From an uncultured Acidobacteriota bacterium (GTDB lineage: Bacteria; Acidobacteriota; Blastocatellia; Pyrinomonadales; Pyrinomonadaceae): DNA of 7,421 bases. The DNA is taken from contig CAMLKY010000087.1 of the NCBI GenBank assembly GCA_946480545.1, forward strand, positions 1 through 7,421, read 5' to 3'. Positions 1-6,736 of the stretch are shown piece by piece. The position numbers were made by a program, and so were the translations under genes. The number at the start of each line of letters is the position of its first letter. Within the stretch, counting starts at the first letter, position 1. The notes beneath the pieces are model-generated. The model was not told the DNA's origin and ran no database searches. It worked only from the letters and a program-made list of their open reading frames with translations.

Positions 1-1
1 C

Positions 2-1216
2 CCGGCATCGATATTCATGGGCGATTGCGGATCGATGTTCGTCGGCTTTTTGCTCGCAAGCTCGGTCCTTATGGGTCAGGTCGGCGGGCGATCGCGCGGC
101 GTCTTTTCGATCCTTGCCGTGCCGGTCCTGATCCTGTTCGTTCCGATCTTCGACACGACGCTCGTTACCGTGATCCGGAAGCTCTGGGGACGAAAAGCAT
201 CGCAAGGCGGTCGCGATCACACGTCGCACAGGCTGGTCGCGCTGGGTTTGTCAGAGCGTGCGGCCGTGTTGATGATCTACGCCTTCGCCGTGGCGGCGGG
301 GCTGCTGTCGCTGTTTGTCTCAAGGCTCGGCACGCTTCCGAGTCTGGCGCTCATCGGTGCTTTTACCGCCGTGCTCGCGATCATCGGCGTGTACCTGTCG
401 AAAGTGAAGGTCTACGAACAGACTGAGGAAGAGCTGGCCACACGCGACAATGCGGTGTTTGCGTTCCTCATCGACGTCTCCTACAAGCGTCGTATCTTCG
501 AGGTCTTTCTCGATGTGTTCCTGATCTCGTTCTCGTACTACGCGGCGTACGTGCTGCTGTACGGTCCGATCGAGAATACGAGCAACTGGGAGCTGTTCAT
601 CGGAACGGCGCCGCTGCTGGTCGTGCTGAAGCTCTTTGCGTTTTTAGCTGCGGGGGTCTATCGGGGCATCTGGCGATACACCAGCATCGGCGACATTATC
701 ACTTTTACAAAGGGCGTCGCTGCGGGATCGGCGCTCAGTGTTTTTGCGATCCTGCTCCTTTATCGTTTCCAGAACTTTTCGCGTGCGGTCTTTGTCCTCG
801 ACGGCATCATCCTGCTTCTACTGCTGATCGGCAGCCGAATGGCATTCCGCCTGATACGCGAATTCCTTCCAAACAGTCCTTCTGCTGACGGCCGGCGTGT
901 TCTGATCTACGGCGCCGGTGACGGCGGCGAGATGGTGCTTCGCGAGCTCCGAAACAATTCCGGCTTGAACTATCGCCCGGTCGGCTTTGTCGATGACGAT
1001 CCGTTAAAGAAAGGAAAGGTCATCAACGGTCTCCAGGTCTTCGATGCAAACGGATCGCTTGCGGAGATCTGCCGGAGAAAAGAGATCCAGGAGATACTCA
1101 TCTCATCCGAAAAGATCTCGCCCGAGGCGCTGTCGCGGGTTCGTGAGGTTTGCCGCGACGGCGATATAGGTCTTAAACGCGCACAGATCAAGATCGAGCC
1201 GATGGATTTCGAATAG
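2..1216 (+). CDS. C-terminal part of a WecA/MraY-family sugar-1-phosphate transferase fused to a FlaA1/CapD-type membrane-Rossmann module (5' end outside window)
   Basis: The family transfers a sugar 1-phosphate from a UDP-sugar to undecaprenyl phosphate at the cytoplasmic face of the inner membrane, the first step of O-antigen or capsule assembly. The frame is open from base 2 and reads PASIFMGDCGSMFVGF, an internal motif of the family (usually MGDSGS), so the Met at base 17 is not the start; the aspartate-rich catalytic motifs lie upstream, unseen. Numbering from that Met: FDTT at 45-48 and GRDHTSHRL at 65-73 form the family's His-containing cytoplasmic loop, with helices around 8-20, 29-50, 82-103 and 107-128. 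A second module follows: helices near 162-182, 192-214, 229-249 and 257-278, then a Rossmann-like domain (VLIYGAGDGGEMVLREL at 295-311, VGFVDDDP at 322-329), as in the N-terminal half of FlaA1/CapD dehydratases (CoA_binding_3, PF13727). The catalytic SDR epimerase half is absent; the protein ends at residue 399 with EPMDFE. Family confident; substrate unknown. Confidence 0.85.
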   Translation, partial: PASIFMGDCGSMFVGFLLASSVLMGQVGGRSRGVFSILAVPVLILFVPIFDTTLVTVIRKLWGRKASQGGRDHTSHRLVALGLSERAAVLMIYAFAVAAGLLSLFVSRLGTLPSLALIGAFTAVLAIIGVYLSKVKVYEQTEEELATRDNAVFAFLIDVSYKRRIFEVFLDVFLISFSYYAAYVLLYGPIENTSNWELFIGTAPLLVVLKLFAFLAAGVYRGIWRYTSIGDIITFTKGVAAGSALSVFAILLLYRFQNFSRAVFVLDGIILLLLLIGSRMAFRLIREFLPNSPSADGRRVLIYGAGDGGEMVLRELRNNSGLNYRPVGFVDDDPLKKGKVINGLQVFDANGSLAEICRRKEIQEILISSEKISPEALSRVREVCRDGDIGLKRAQIKIEPMDFE

Positions 1217-1222
1217 CTTCAG

Positions 1223-2491
1223 GTGACGGTCAAATCACTGAAAATCGATACGCTCACAAAGCGGGTCGCGTTACTCGTGGCCGGGGTGGTCTGTGTGTTC
1301 GCGGCCTGGCACTCCGCCCGGTGGGGAATGGCAAACTCGGCAGCGGGCCGGGCGGACACGGCCGACGTGACGGAGTACCTCACTCAGCTCGCTCCTTCCG
1401 ATCCGCAGACCCATTTCGGCAACGCGGTCCTGCTTGAAAAGAGCTTCGAGGAAGAGGACATCCGGCGCGCGCTTGCGGAGTTCGAATTAGCGGCGGCGAG
1501 CTCACCCGACAACTATCTCTACTGGTTCGAGCTTGGCCGTGCCCGCGAACGGTCGGGTGACGCGGAAGGAGCCGAATCGGCGCTGCGACGTGCGCTTGCG
1601 CTGGCACCGAACTACGCCCGTGTGCAGTGGGGTTTGGGAAATGCGTTGTTGCGGCAGGGAAGGACTGACGAGGCGTTTGGCGAGATCCGCAAGGCCGTGG
1701 CAGGCGACGGAGCCTATGCCGGCCCGGCTGCGACAAGCGCGTGGCAGTTTTATGACGGCGGCCTCGCAGAGATCCGAGCCGGTCTTGGAACGTCGCCGCG
1801 CGTAGACGCCGCGCTTGCCATGTTGCTCGCGCGCGAAAAGAGGCTCGACGATGCAATGACCGTTTGGTCGGGTATCCCGACGGATGAAAAGCGTTTGGGA
1901 TTGAAAGAAGTCGGGTCAGGGCTGCTGACCCAGATGATCGCGGCGAAAAACTTTCGTTCGGCGGCACAGATCTCAGCCGATCTCGGGATCGTCGAAGGCG
2001 CCGCGATCGGAAAGGTTGCGAACGGCGGCTTTGAGAGCGCGGTCAAACCTGAAGGAGCGGCCTCATTCGATTGGCAGATATCGGCGGGGCTCGAACCCCA
2101 GATCGTCCTCACTCCCGGACAGAAACACGGTGGGAACCAGAGCTTGGCGCTCGTTTTCAATTCGAACACCGGGAGTGAGTTGCGTTCGATCTCGCAGGTG
2201 ATCGCCGTCGAGCCGGGCGGCACTTACGAGTTTGAGATCTATTTCAAATCGGATCTCAGGACGAGAGGCACCTTCAAATGGGAGGTCGCCGACGCAGGCG
2301 ACGGTAAGCTGATCGCGTCTACCGGGCCGATACCGGCCAATGCTGAGTGGACCCGGATCGGCGTTAGGTTCAGCGTACCGGCGTCGACCGACGGGATCGT
2401 CGTCCGGCTCGTCCGCGATCCATGCGGCCAGGTTTGTCCGATCGCGGGAAACCTCTGGTTCGACGATGCGGCGCTCGTGCGGATCAAATAA
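1223..2491 (+). CDS. Membrane-anchored TPR protein with C-terminal carbohydrate-binding-like domain
   Basis: A 422-residue protein begins at a GTG only six bases after the previous stop. No strong Shine-Dalgarno is visible, so coupling to the upstream gene is likely. This start keeps a single N-terminal membrane anchor (about 14-30, VALLVAGVVCVFAAW) that a later Met (36) would lose. TPR-like helical pairs run about 58-96, 97-130 (WFELGRARERSGDAEGAESALRRALALAPN is canonical) and 131-163, with degenerate helices to about 260. The last 155 residues form a beta-rich domain opening with NGGFES (267-272) and containing YEFEIYFKSD, WTRIGVRFSVPAS and LWFDDAALVRI. That pattern is typical of CBM4/9 (CenC-like, PF02018) jelly-roll domains. 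Two cysteines (401, 405) sit close together before the final strand and could form a disulfide outside the cytoplasm. I infer a periplasm-facing scaffold or glycan-holding partner for the ligase-like protein encoded next. TPR and anchor are confident; the carbohydrate-binding role is inferred from pattern only. Confidence 0.85.
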   Translation: MTVKSLKIDTLTKRVALLVAGVVCVFAAWHSARWGMANSAAGRADTADVTEYLTQLAPSDPQTHFGNAVLLEKSFEEEDIRRALAEFELAAASSPDNYLYWFELGRARERSGDAEGAESALRRALALAPNYARVQWGLGNALLRQGRTDEAFGEIRKAVAGDGAYAGPAATSAWQFYDGGLAEIRAGLGTSPRVDAALAMLLAREKRLDDAMTVWSGIPTDEKRLGLKEVGSGLLTQMIAAKNFRSAAQISADLGIVEGAAIGKVANGGFESAVKPEGAASFDWQISAGLEPQIVLTPGQKHGGNQSLALVFNSNTGSELRSISQVIAVEPGGTYEFEIYFKSDLRTRGTFKWEVADAGDGKLIASTGPIPANAEWTRIGVRFSVPASTDGIVVRLVRDPCGQVCPIAGNLWFDDAALVRIK

Positions 2492-3874
2492 ATGCCATCA
2501 AACACCGACAATCAGGCACCGGCGTCCCTCGCGGAAAAGGCGATCCTCGTGATCGTCTCTGTCATACCGATGCTCGGGGCGGTGCTCTATGGCGCCGTCG
2601 ATTCATGGACGCTTGGGCTATTGTCGGTGCTCGTCGCGCTCATCGCGTTGCTGTGGATGTTCGACGCGTGGCGCTCGGGTGAGTTTCGTTACAGCCCGAG
2701 TGTACTCCAACTGCCGCTGCTCGGATTGATCCTGATCGGATGCATTCAGCTATTGCCGTTCTCATCACGGGACGCGGCCGCTGCGATCATCGAAGCACCC
2801 GTAGCTCGCAGCATCACCCTCGATCCGTATGCGACGCGCTTTTTCATGGTGCGACTCGTCGCGTGCTTCATCTTCTTTGCGGCTGCACTCACATTCATCT
2901 CGAACTCGGATCGCGCGAGGCGGTTCGCGCTGCTGATAATAACCTTCGGAGCGCTGCTCGCGTTTTTCGGCATACTCCAGTGGCTCGCGACTCCCGAAGC
3001 GATCTACGGTCTTCGTCCCACACCGCAGGCGCTGCCATTCGGTCCGTACGTCAATCAGCATCATTTTGCCGGTTTGATGGAGATGACGTCCGGTCTCGCA
3101 CTCGGCCTGCTCTTCGGAAGTGGTGTGCGGCGCGAGCGGAAATTTGCGATCGCAATAGCCGCGGGCATTATGGGGATGGCCGTTGTCTTCACCGGATCGC
3201 GCGGCGGCATCGTGAGCTTTCTCGCAGTAGTGGTCTGTGCCGCGGCCGCGAGCTTTGTGCGGAAAAGCGGCCGTCGCAATGAGGAAGACGAATCGACGCG
3301 ACGCCGTAATCTTCTAGTGATCGGCGCGGCCGGTGGCCTCGTTGTCTTGATCTTCGCAAGCGTTCTATTTTTCGGCGGCGAGGGCTCGCTGCTTCGCGGC
3401 GTGGGCCTTGGGGAAAGTGGTGCCGAAGATGTCTCGAGCGGACGTTTTCATTTCTGGGCGATCGCGTTGCAGATATTTTTCGCGCACCCGATCATCGGCG
3501 CCGGCTTTGACGCGTTCGGCGTGGCCTTTAGCCGCTACGATACGTGGAATGGATTCTTCCGCGTCGAGCAGGCGCATAACGATTATCTTCAGATGCTGGC
3601 CGATGCGGGCGTGCTCGGGTTCGCATGCGTTGCGGCGTTCGTCTACTTCCTGTTCAAGAGATCGTTCGCAAATATACGAGCCCGGGTAAACAGCTACGAT
3701 TCGAGTATCGCGGTCGGGGCACTCGCGGGCTGTGTCGGGATCCTGATCCACAGCTTCTTCGACTTTCCGCTTCGCACGACTGCGAACGCATTCTTTTTTC
3801 TTCTGTTGGTAGTTCTCGCGGCTGGTTCCTACAGTACGGTGCGCGATTCAAAGCGGCGAGCTAGCGGACGGTAA
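2492..3874 (+). CDS. O-antigen ligase / polymerase family (Wzy_C) integral membrane protein
   Basis: A 460-residue polytopic protein with about 11-12 hydrophobic segments, the usual size for the WaaL/Wzy_C (PF04932) family. Members act at the periplasmic face of the inner membrane, moving or polymerising undecaprenyl-pyrophosphate-linked glycan onto lipid A, protein or a growing chain. Visible family motifs, in order: PYVNQHHFAGLMEM (185-198), TGSRGGIVSF (234-243), SSGRFHFWAIALQIFFAHPIIGAGFDAFG (split here as SSGRFHFW at 315-322 and HPIIGAGFDAFG at 332-343), AHNDYLQMLADAGVLGF (361-377) and HSFFDFPLRTTANAF (420-434). Arg237, Arg318 and His362 are candidates for the conserved basic residues around the large external loop. 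The ATG directly follows the TAA of the TPR gene; a GGA eight bases upstream is a weak ribosome site, so termination-reinitiation is likely. The sequence does not separate ligase from polymerase or from protein O-glycosyltransferase. The pairing with a TPR/carbohydrate-binding protein suggests a modular version, since some Wzy_C proteins carry TPRs fused in cis. Confidence 0.9.
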   Translation: MPSNTDNQAPASLAEKAILVIVSVIPMLGAVLYGAVDSWTLGLLSVLVALIALLWMFDAWRSGEFRYSPSVLQLPLLGLILIGCIQLLPFSSRDAAAAIIEAPVARSITLDPYATRFFMVRLVACFIFFAAALTFISNSDRARRFALLIITFGALLAFFGILQWLATPEAIYGLRPTPQALPFGPYVNQHHFAGLMEMTSGLALGLLFGSGVRRERKFAIAIAAGIMGMAVVFTGSRGGIVSFLAVVVCAAAASFVRKSGRRNEEDESTRRRNLLVIGAAGGLVVLIFASVLFFGGEGSLLRGVGLGESGAEDVSSGRFHFWAIALQIFFAHPIIGAGFDAFGVAFSRYDTWNGFFRVEQAHNDYLQMLADAGVLGFACVAAFVYFLFKRSFANIRARVNSYDSSIAVGALAGCVGILIHSFFDFPLRTTANAFFFLLLVVLAAGSYSTVRDSKRRASGR

Positions 3875-6653
3875 CCACCACTTCCTTCCTGCCGCATGGC
3901 GCGGCGAAAACTAACTGATACACACCGAGCGCCTGGCTGATCGATTTGACAACAAAAAACCGGCGGTCGGGAAGTCCCACGATCTCGGGTTCGAGGGTGA
4001 TCTCGACATCCTTGGGGCTGCTCGATGTAGCGGACATCGTCTTGATGTCGCCCGGCGCTTCGACATTCACCAGCAGGCCCACGGTGCCCCCGTTGTTGAG
4101 GACCGAGAGGGTCTCCTGGCTGACGCCGATCTTGCATGGCGGGACATCCGCTGCCGGCTCGGCTGGCTCAGTCGCCTTAGCGACGGTTGTATCTTTCTTT
4201 TCGTCGTCAGGTTTTGGTGAAGGCTTGGCGGACCGGCTGGGTATGGTGATTATTATTGGCTCGAAGAGCGGCTTGGCGACGGACGTCGTTGAGGATGAGG
4301 CGGACTTTTCTGTCCTGGGTTGCTTCGGTCTCGATTCGTCAGGAGGCGATTCACGGATCTTGTCGGCCGGTGGTTCATCCTTTACCTCGACGGTCTTGGC
4401 GGGTTTCGCTTCGGTTTCCGCATTACGAACGGGCGATGCCGGCTCATCAACCGTTTTCGCGTTTGGAGACGGCTCAGCCTTTGGCTCGGCCGGCGCCGTG
4501 TCCACCGGCTTCGGAACCTCGGGCTTTGTGTTCGGTTCCGTGGTGTCGGCCGGTTTGGTCTCGACAGGCTTCTCGGAGTCAGCCGTGGTTGGCGGATTTG
4601 CCCCTGGCTGCGAAACCGGAGTTTCCGCAGCAGCGGCGGCCGGTGTTTCAGACGGCTGCACCGCCGGGGCGGTGGCGACATCGGGGATCCGATCACGCCC
4701 GATCTTTTCTTCAAGCCCTTCGGTCGAACCGTTCACCTTCCGATAGAGTGCTTCGACAACCGTATACTTTGCGAAGTCGGGCCGGTCCGTTCGATAGCTT
4801 TCGATGTAAGCATTCAACGCGTCCGCATCCTTTCCTTCCGCCGCAAGTGACGCACCGAGCCGCCACATGCTGGACCGCCACCATGCACTGTTGGCGGGCA
4901 GAACGCTGATCGCGCGGCGAAGCCGAATGGTTGCATCCGAGAAATTGTTCTGCTGGTACAAAGCCCAGCCCGCAAGCTCTTCGATGCGGCCGCGAACGAT
5001 TGCCGACAACGTCGGTTTCGGTACTACCGGGACGAGCAGATACTCGCCTCGGCGGAATGCCACCGCACGCGGCTCGTAGAGCTCGCTCGCCATTACTGCC
5101 GCACCGGGGTCCGCTACTTCTAATCCCGCATCGACGTTTGCCGTAGCGGCACGCATCAATTCCACGACTTTCCCAAACGCGACCTTTTTCTGCATGAGCG
5201 CCGAAGCCGCATACATCTGCCGGTGCAAACGCATCTTGTCATTGCCACGCGTAAACGCGTCGACAGCAGCGTTCAGTTCTGTCTCGCTCGGCGTATCGTT
5301 CTGCAGTGCCTGCTCGAATTCCAACAGGGACTTCAGTACCTCTGCATTTTCGGGAGTGTCCGCCGCTCTGTGCGCGAAGATGCTCGCCCGCCGCTCAAAA
5401 GCTAACAAGTCGGCGAAGCTCCGTTCTTCACGGGCGACCCGCCCGCCGAGATTCGTTCGCACGCCATTCGGGGTAACGCGAAACTGCCGGGCCAGATCTT
5501 CGGCGGCTTCGCGATAAAATCCTGCCGCAACGCGGACCGACGCGATCTCATATTCGAGTGTCGGGAAATTGCCGTAAGCACGTGCCTTCACGAGCGCCTG
5601 TTCCGCGGCCACGGGTTTGTTCTGCGCGAGGAGGCCGCGGCCGAGCGCGATGTGCGACCAGATATAACGCGGCTCTTTGTCGATCGCCTTCTGTGCAAGC
5701 TCGACCGCCCGGTCACCGATCCCATTCGCCGCATACCAGTAGGCCGCCGTACCGAGCAGGATCACGTTACCAGGCGTCTTCTCGAGCGCCTTTGCCATCT
5801 CGGCTTCGGCATCGGATCGCTTCCCCGACTCGAACAGCGCGAGCACCAGTCCGGTACGCGCGTGGAGATCCGATTCGTCCTTCGCGAGCATCTCCCGATA
5901 CAGCGTTACCGCTTCATCGGACTTTCCGAGCGCGCGCTTCATATCGGCGAGGCCACGCTTAGCAACGAGCGAACCGGGGTCAAGCTCGAGCGACTTCGCG
6001 TATGCGTCGGCCGAAAGATCCAGGTCGAAGTTGATTCGATGGGCGAGCGCGATCGTCCGATACACGGCCGAGGATTCCGGTGCGCGAGCGGCCGCTTTCG
6101 CCGCGATGCGCATCGCCTCGGAACCGTTCTCGGTCCCGATATAAAAATCGGCGAGCTGAAGAAGCTGCGACGCATCGGTCTCGATCTTTGTTTCAATCAG
6201 GCTCGCGATCTGTCCGGCAGCCGCGCGTTGTCCACGAAAGAAAAGCGTCGATGGGATCTTCGCGATCGATTCGGTAAACAACTCCCTGGGCATCGGCTGC
6301 GGAGCGTCTTCGACCGCCCGTTTGAAAAGTTCGGCCGCACCGGCCCCATCACCGGAGATCAATTTCTCTTCGGCGATCAGGATGCGGGAACTCGTAAGGA
6401 GGTCAGCCGCCTCCGGCTTTCGCTCGGATTCGGGAAAGTCCGTCAGGAATTTTTCGAGCGCCGCCACCCGGTCGGCCGCAAGCTCGTGCGCCGAGGCCTT
6501 TTCGTAACGTTCCTGCTCGGTCAAAGGCGTCGGCGTCGGTTCCGGCTTTGCCTTGACGGGTGCGGACTTCTTGGCTTGTGATTTCGGTTTTGGCTGTTGT
6601 GCGAGGACGGTGGTCGAGATCACCGCTATGAGAATTAGAGCAAGGTACTTCAT
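3861..6653 (-). CDS. Exported TPR-repeat protein with long disordered linker and C-terminal beta domain
   Basis: A 930-residue protein of unknown role. Residues 1-18 are a signal peptide (MKYLALILIAVISTTVLA, cleavage likely before QQ; no lipobox Cys), then a Lys/Pro-rich stretch to about 44. Helical repeats follow; the clearest TPRs are about 195-228, 229-262, 263-296, 297-330 and 331-360, with weaker ones at 161-192 and 366-394 and two more at 554-587 and 590-624. Residues about 661-836 are rich in Pro, Glu, Ala, Lys and Thr and should be disordered, apart from a hydrophobic island, LFEPIIITIPS (796-806). The end (839-930) is predicted beta-rich, loosely like bacterial Ig/BACON-type domains. 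It carries the only two cysteines I find (840 and 920), placed to close the domain with a disulfide. The ATG is favoured by the signal peptide directly behind it; the leader has no clear Shine-Dalgarno. Its 3' end overlaps the convergent ligase-family gene by 14 bases. TPRs and export suggest a protein-binding scaffold in the periplasm or outside; no enzyme motif is seen. Confidence 0.88.
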   Translation of the reverse strand: MKYLALILIAVISTTVLAQQPKPKSQAKKSAPVKAKPEPTPTPLTEQERYEKASAHELAADRVAALEKFLTDFPESERKPEAADLLTSSRILIAEEKLISGDGAGAAELFKRAVEDAPQPMPRELFTESIAKIPSTLFFRGQRAAAGQIASLIETKIETDASQLLQLADFYIGTENGSEAMRIAAKAAARAPESSAVYRTIALAHRINFDLDLSADAYAKSLELDPGSLVAKRGLADMKRALGKSDEAVTLYREMLAKDESDLHARTGLVLALFESGKRSDAEAEMAKALEKTPGNVILLGTAAYWYAANGIGDRAVELAQKAIDKEPRYIWSHIALGRGLLAQNKPVAAEQALVKARAYGNFPTLEYEIASVRVAAGFYREAAEDLARQFRVTPNGVRTNLGGRVAREERSFADLLAFERRASIFAHRAADTPENAEVLKSLLEFEQALQNDTPSETELNAAVDAFTRGNDKMRLHRQMYAASALMQKKVAFGKVVELMRAATANVDAGLEVADPGAAVMASELYEPRAVAFRRGEYLLVPVVPKPTLSAIVRGRIEELAGWALYQQNNFSDATIRLRRAISVLPANSAWWRSSMWRLGASLAAEGKDADALNAYIESYRTDRPDFAKYTVVEALYRKVNGSTEGLEEKIGRDRIPDVATAPAVQPSETPAAAAAETPVSQPGANPPTTADSEKPVETKPADTTEPNTKPEVPKPVDTAPAEPKAEPSPNAKTVDEPASPVRNAETEAKPAKTVEVKDEPPADKIRESPPDESRPKQPRTEKSASSSTTSVAKPLFEPIIITIPSRSAKPSPKPDDEKKDTTVAKATEPAEPAADVPPCKIGVSQETLSVLNNGGTVGLLVNVEAPGDIKTMSATSSSPKDVEITLEPEIVGLPDRRFFVVKSISQALGVYQLVFAAPCGRKEVVVTVR

Positions 6654-6667
6654 AAAAAACGAGCCGT

Positions 6668-6679
6668 TTACGCGTGTAA
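6668..6679. promoter_or_regulatory. Imperfect palindrome TTACGCGTGTAA in the TPR-gene leader (possible operator)
   Basis: TTACGCGTGTAA is symmetric at ten of twelve positions. It lies immediately downstream of the predicted transcription start (about 6680) of the minus-strand TPR gene, where a bound repressor would block initiation or early elongation. A further short inverted repeat, AAACG-n3-CGTTT, sits at 6657-6669 just before the start codon, partly overlapping it. Operator function is inference; short palindromes occur by chance. Confidence 0.25.
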
Positions 6680-6686
6680 TGCTCAG

Positions 6687-6695
6687 ATGATAGCA
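6687..6695 (-). promoter_or_regulatory. Candidate extended -10 promoter for the exported TPR gene
   Basis: On the minus strand the sequence reads TGC-TATCAT: an extended -10 (TGn) next to a hexamer matching five of six positions of TATAAT. The start of transcription would fall near 6680, giving a leader of about 27 bases before the ATG at 6653. No good -35 box is found at 16-18 bases; TTGCAA lies 14 bases away, which is short. Extended -10 promoters of the sigma-70 type tolerate a weak -35. The prediction comes from pattern only, and the host sigma factor preference is unknown. Confidence 0.45.
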
Positions 6696-6700
6696 CGAAA

Positions 6701-6729
6701 TTGCATTTGCAAATTTTGGCCGTTATCCT
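6701..6729 (+). promoter_or_regulatory. Candidate promoter for the leaderless 167-residue gene
   Basis: TTGCAT (6701-6706) and TATCCT (6724-6729) are separated by exactly 17 bases. They match the sigma-70 consensus at three of six and four of six positions. The expected transcription start is about 6736, one base before the ATG at 6737. No Shine-Dalgarno exists upstream of that ATG, so promoter position and start codon together suggest a leaderless message. The elements lie back to back with the minus-strand promoter, whose upstream region overlaps this one. Confidence 0.45.
6705..6714. promoter_or_regulatory. Perfect 10-bp palindrome ATTTGCAAAT between the divergent promoters
   Basis: ATTTGCAAAT is a perfect inverted repeat. 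It covers roughly -31 to -22 of the plus-strand promoter candidate and -25 to -34 of the minus-strand one, so one dimeric regulator bound here could affect both divergent genes. The surrounding bases are AT-rich relative to the rest of the window. A regulatory role is inferred from position alone. Confidence 0.3.
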
Positions 6730-6736
6730 CGCATCT

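Noticed and set aside
17..1216. Met at base 17 as a true start giving a complete 399-residue protein
   Set aside because: The frame is open upstream to the window edge and encodes PASIF before MGDCGS, which is an internal motif of the WecA/MraY family; the gene is truncated by the window.
3946..4746. Plus-strand 266-codon open frame, Gly/Ser-rich
   Set aside because: It is exactly antisense to the Pro/Glu/Ala-rich linker and C-terminal domain of the exported TPR protein. Its low complexity mirrors that linker, and the minus-strand frame has the signal peptide, TPRs and start context.
5652..6581. Plus-strand 309-codon open frame
   Set aside because: It is antisense to the best TPR repeats. 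The predicted protein is Arg/Leu/Gly-rich without domain motifs, as expected for a shadow frame in GC-rich coding DNA.
6701..6736. TTG start giving a 12-residue extension (MHLQILAVILAS) to the 167-residue protein
   Set aside because: The TTG is the -35 box of the best promoter candidate and has no ribosome site; the ATG at 6737 fits the promoter position better.
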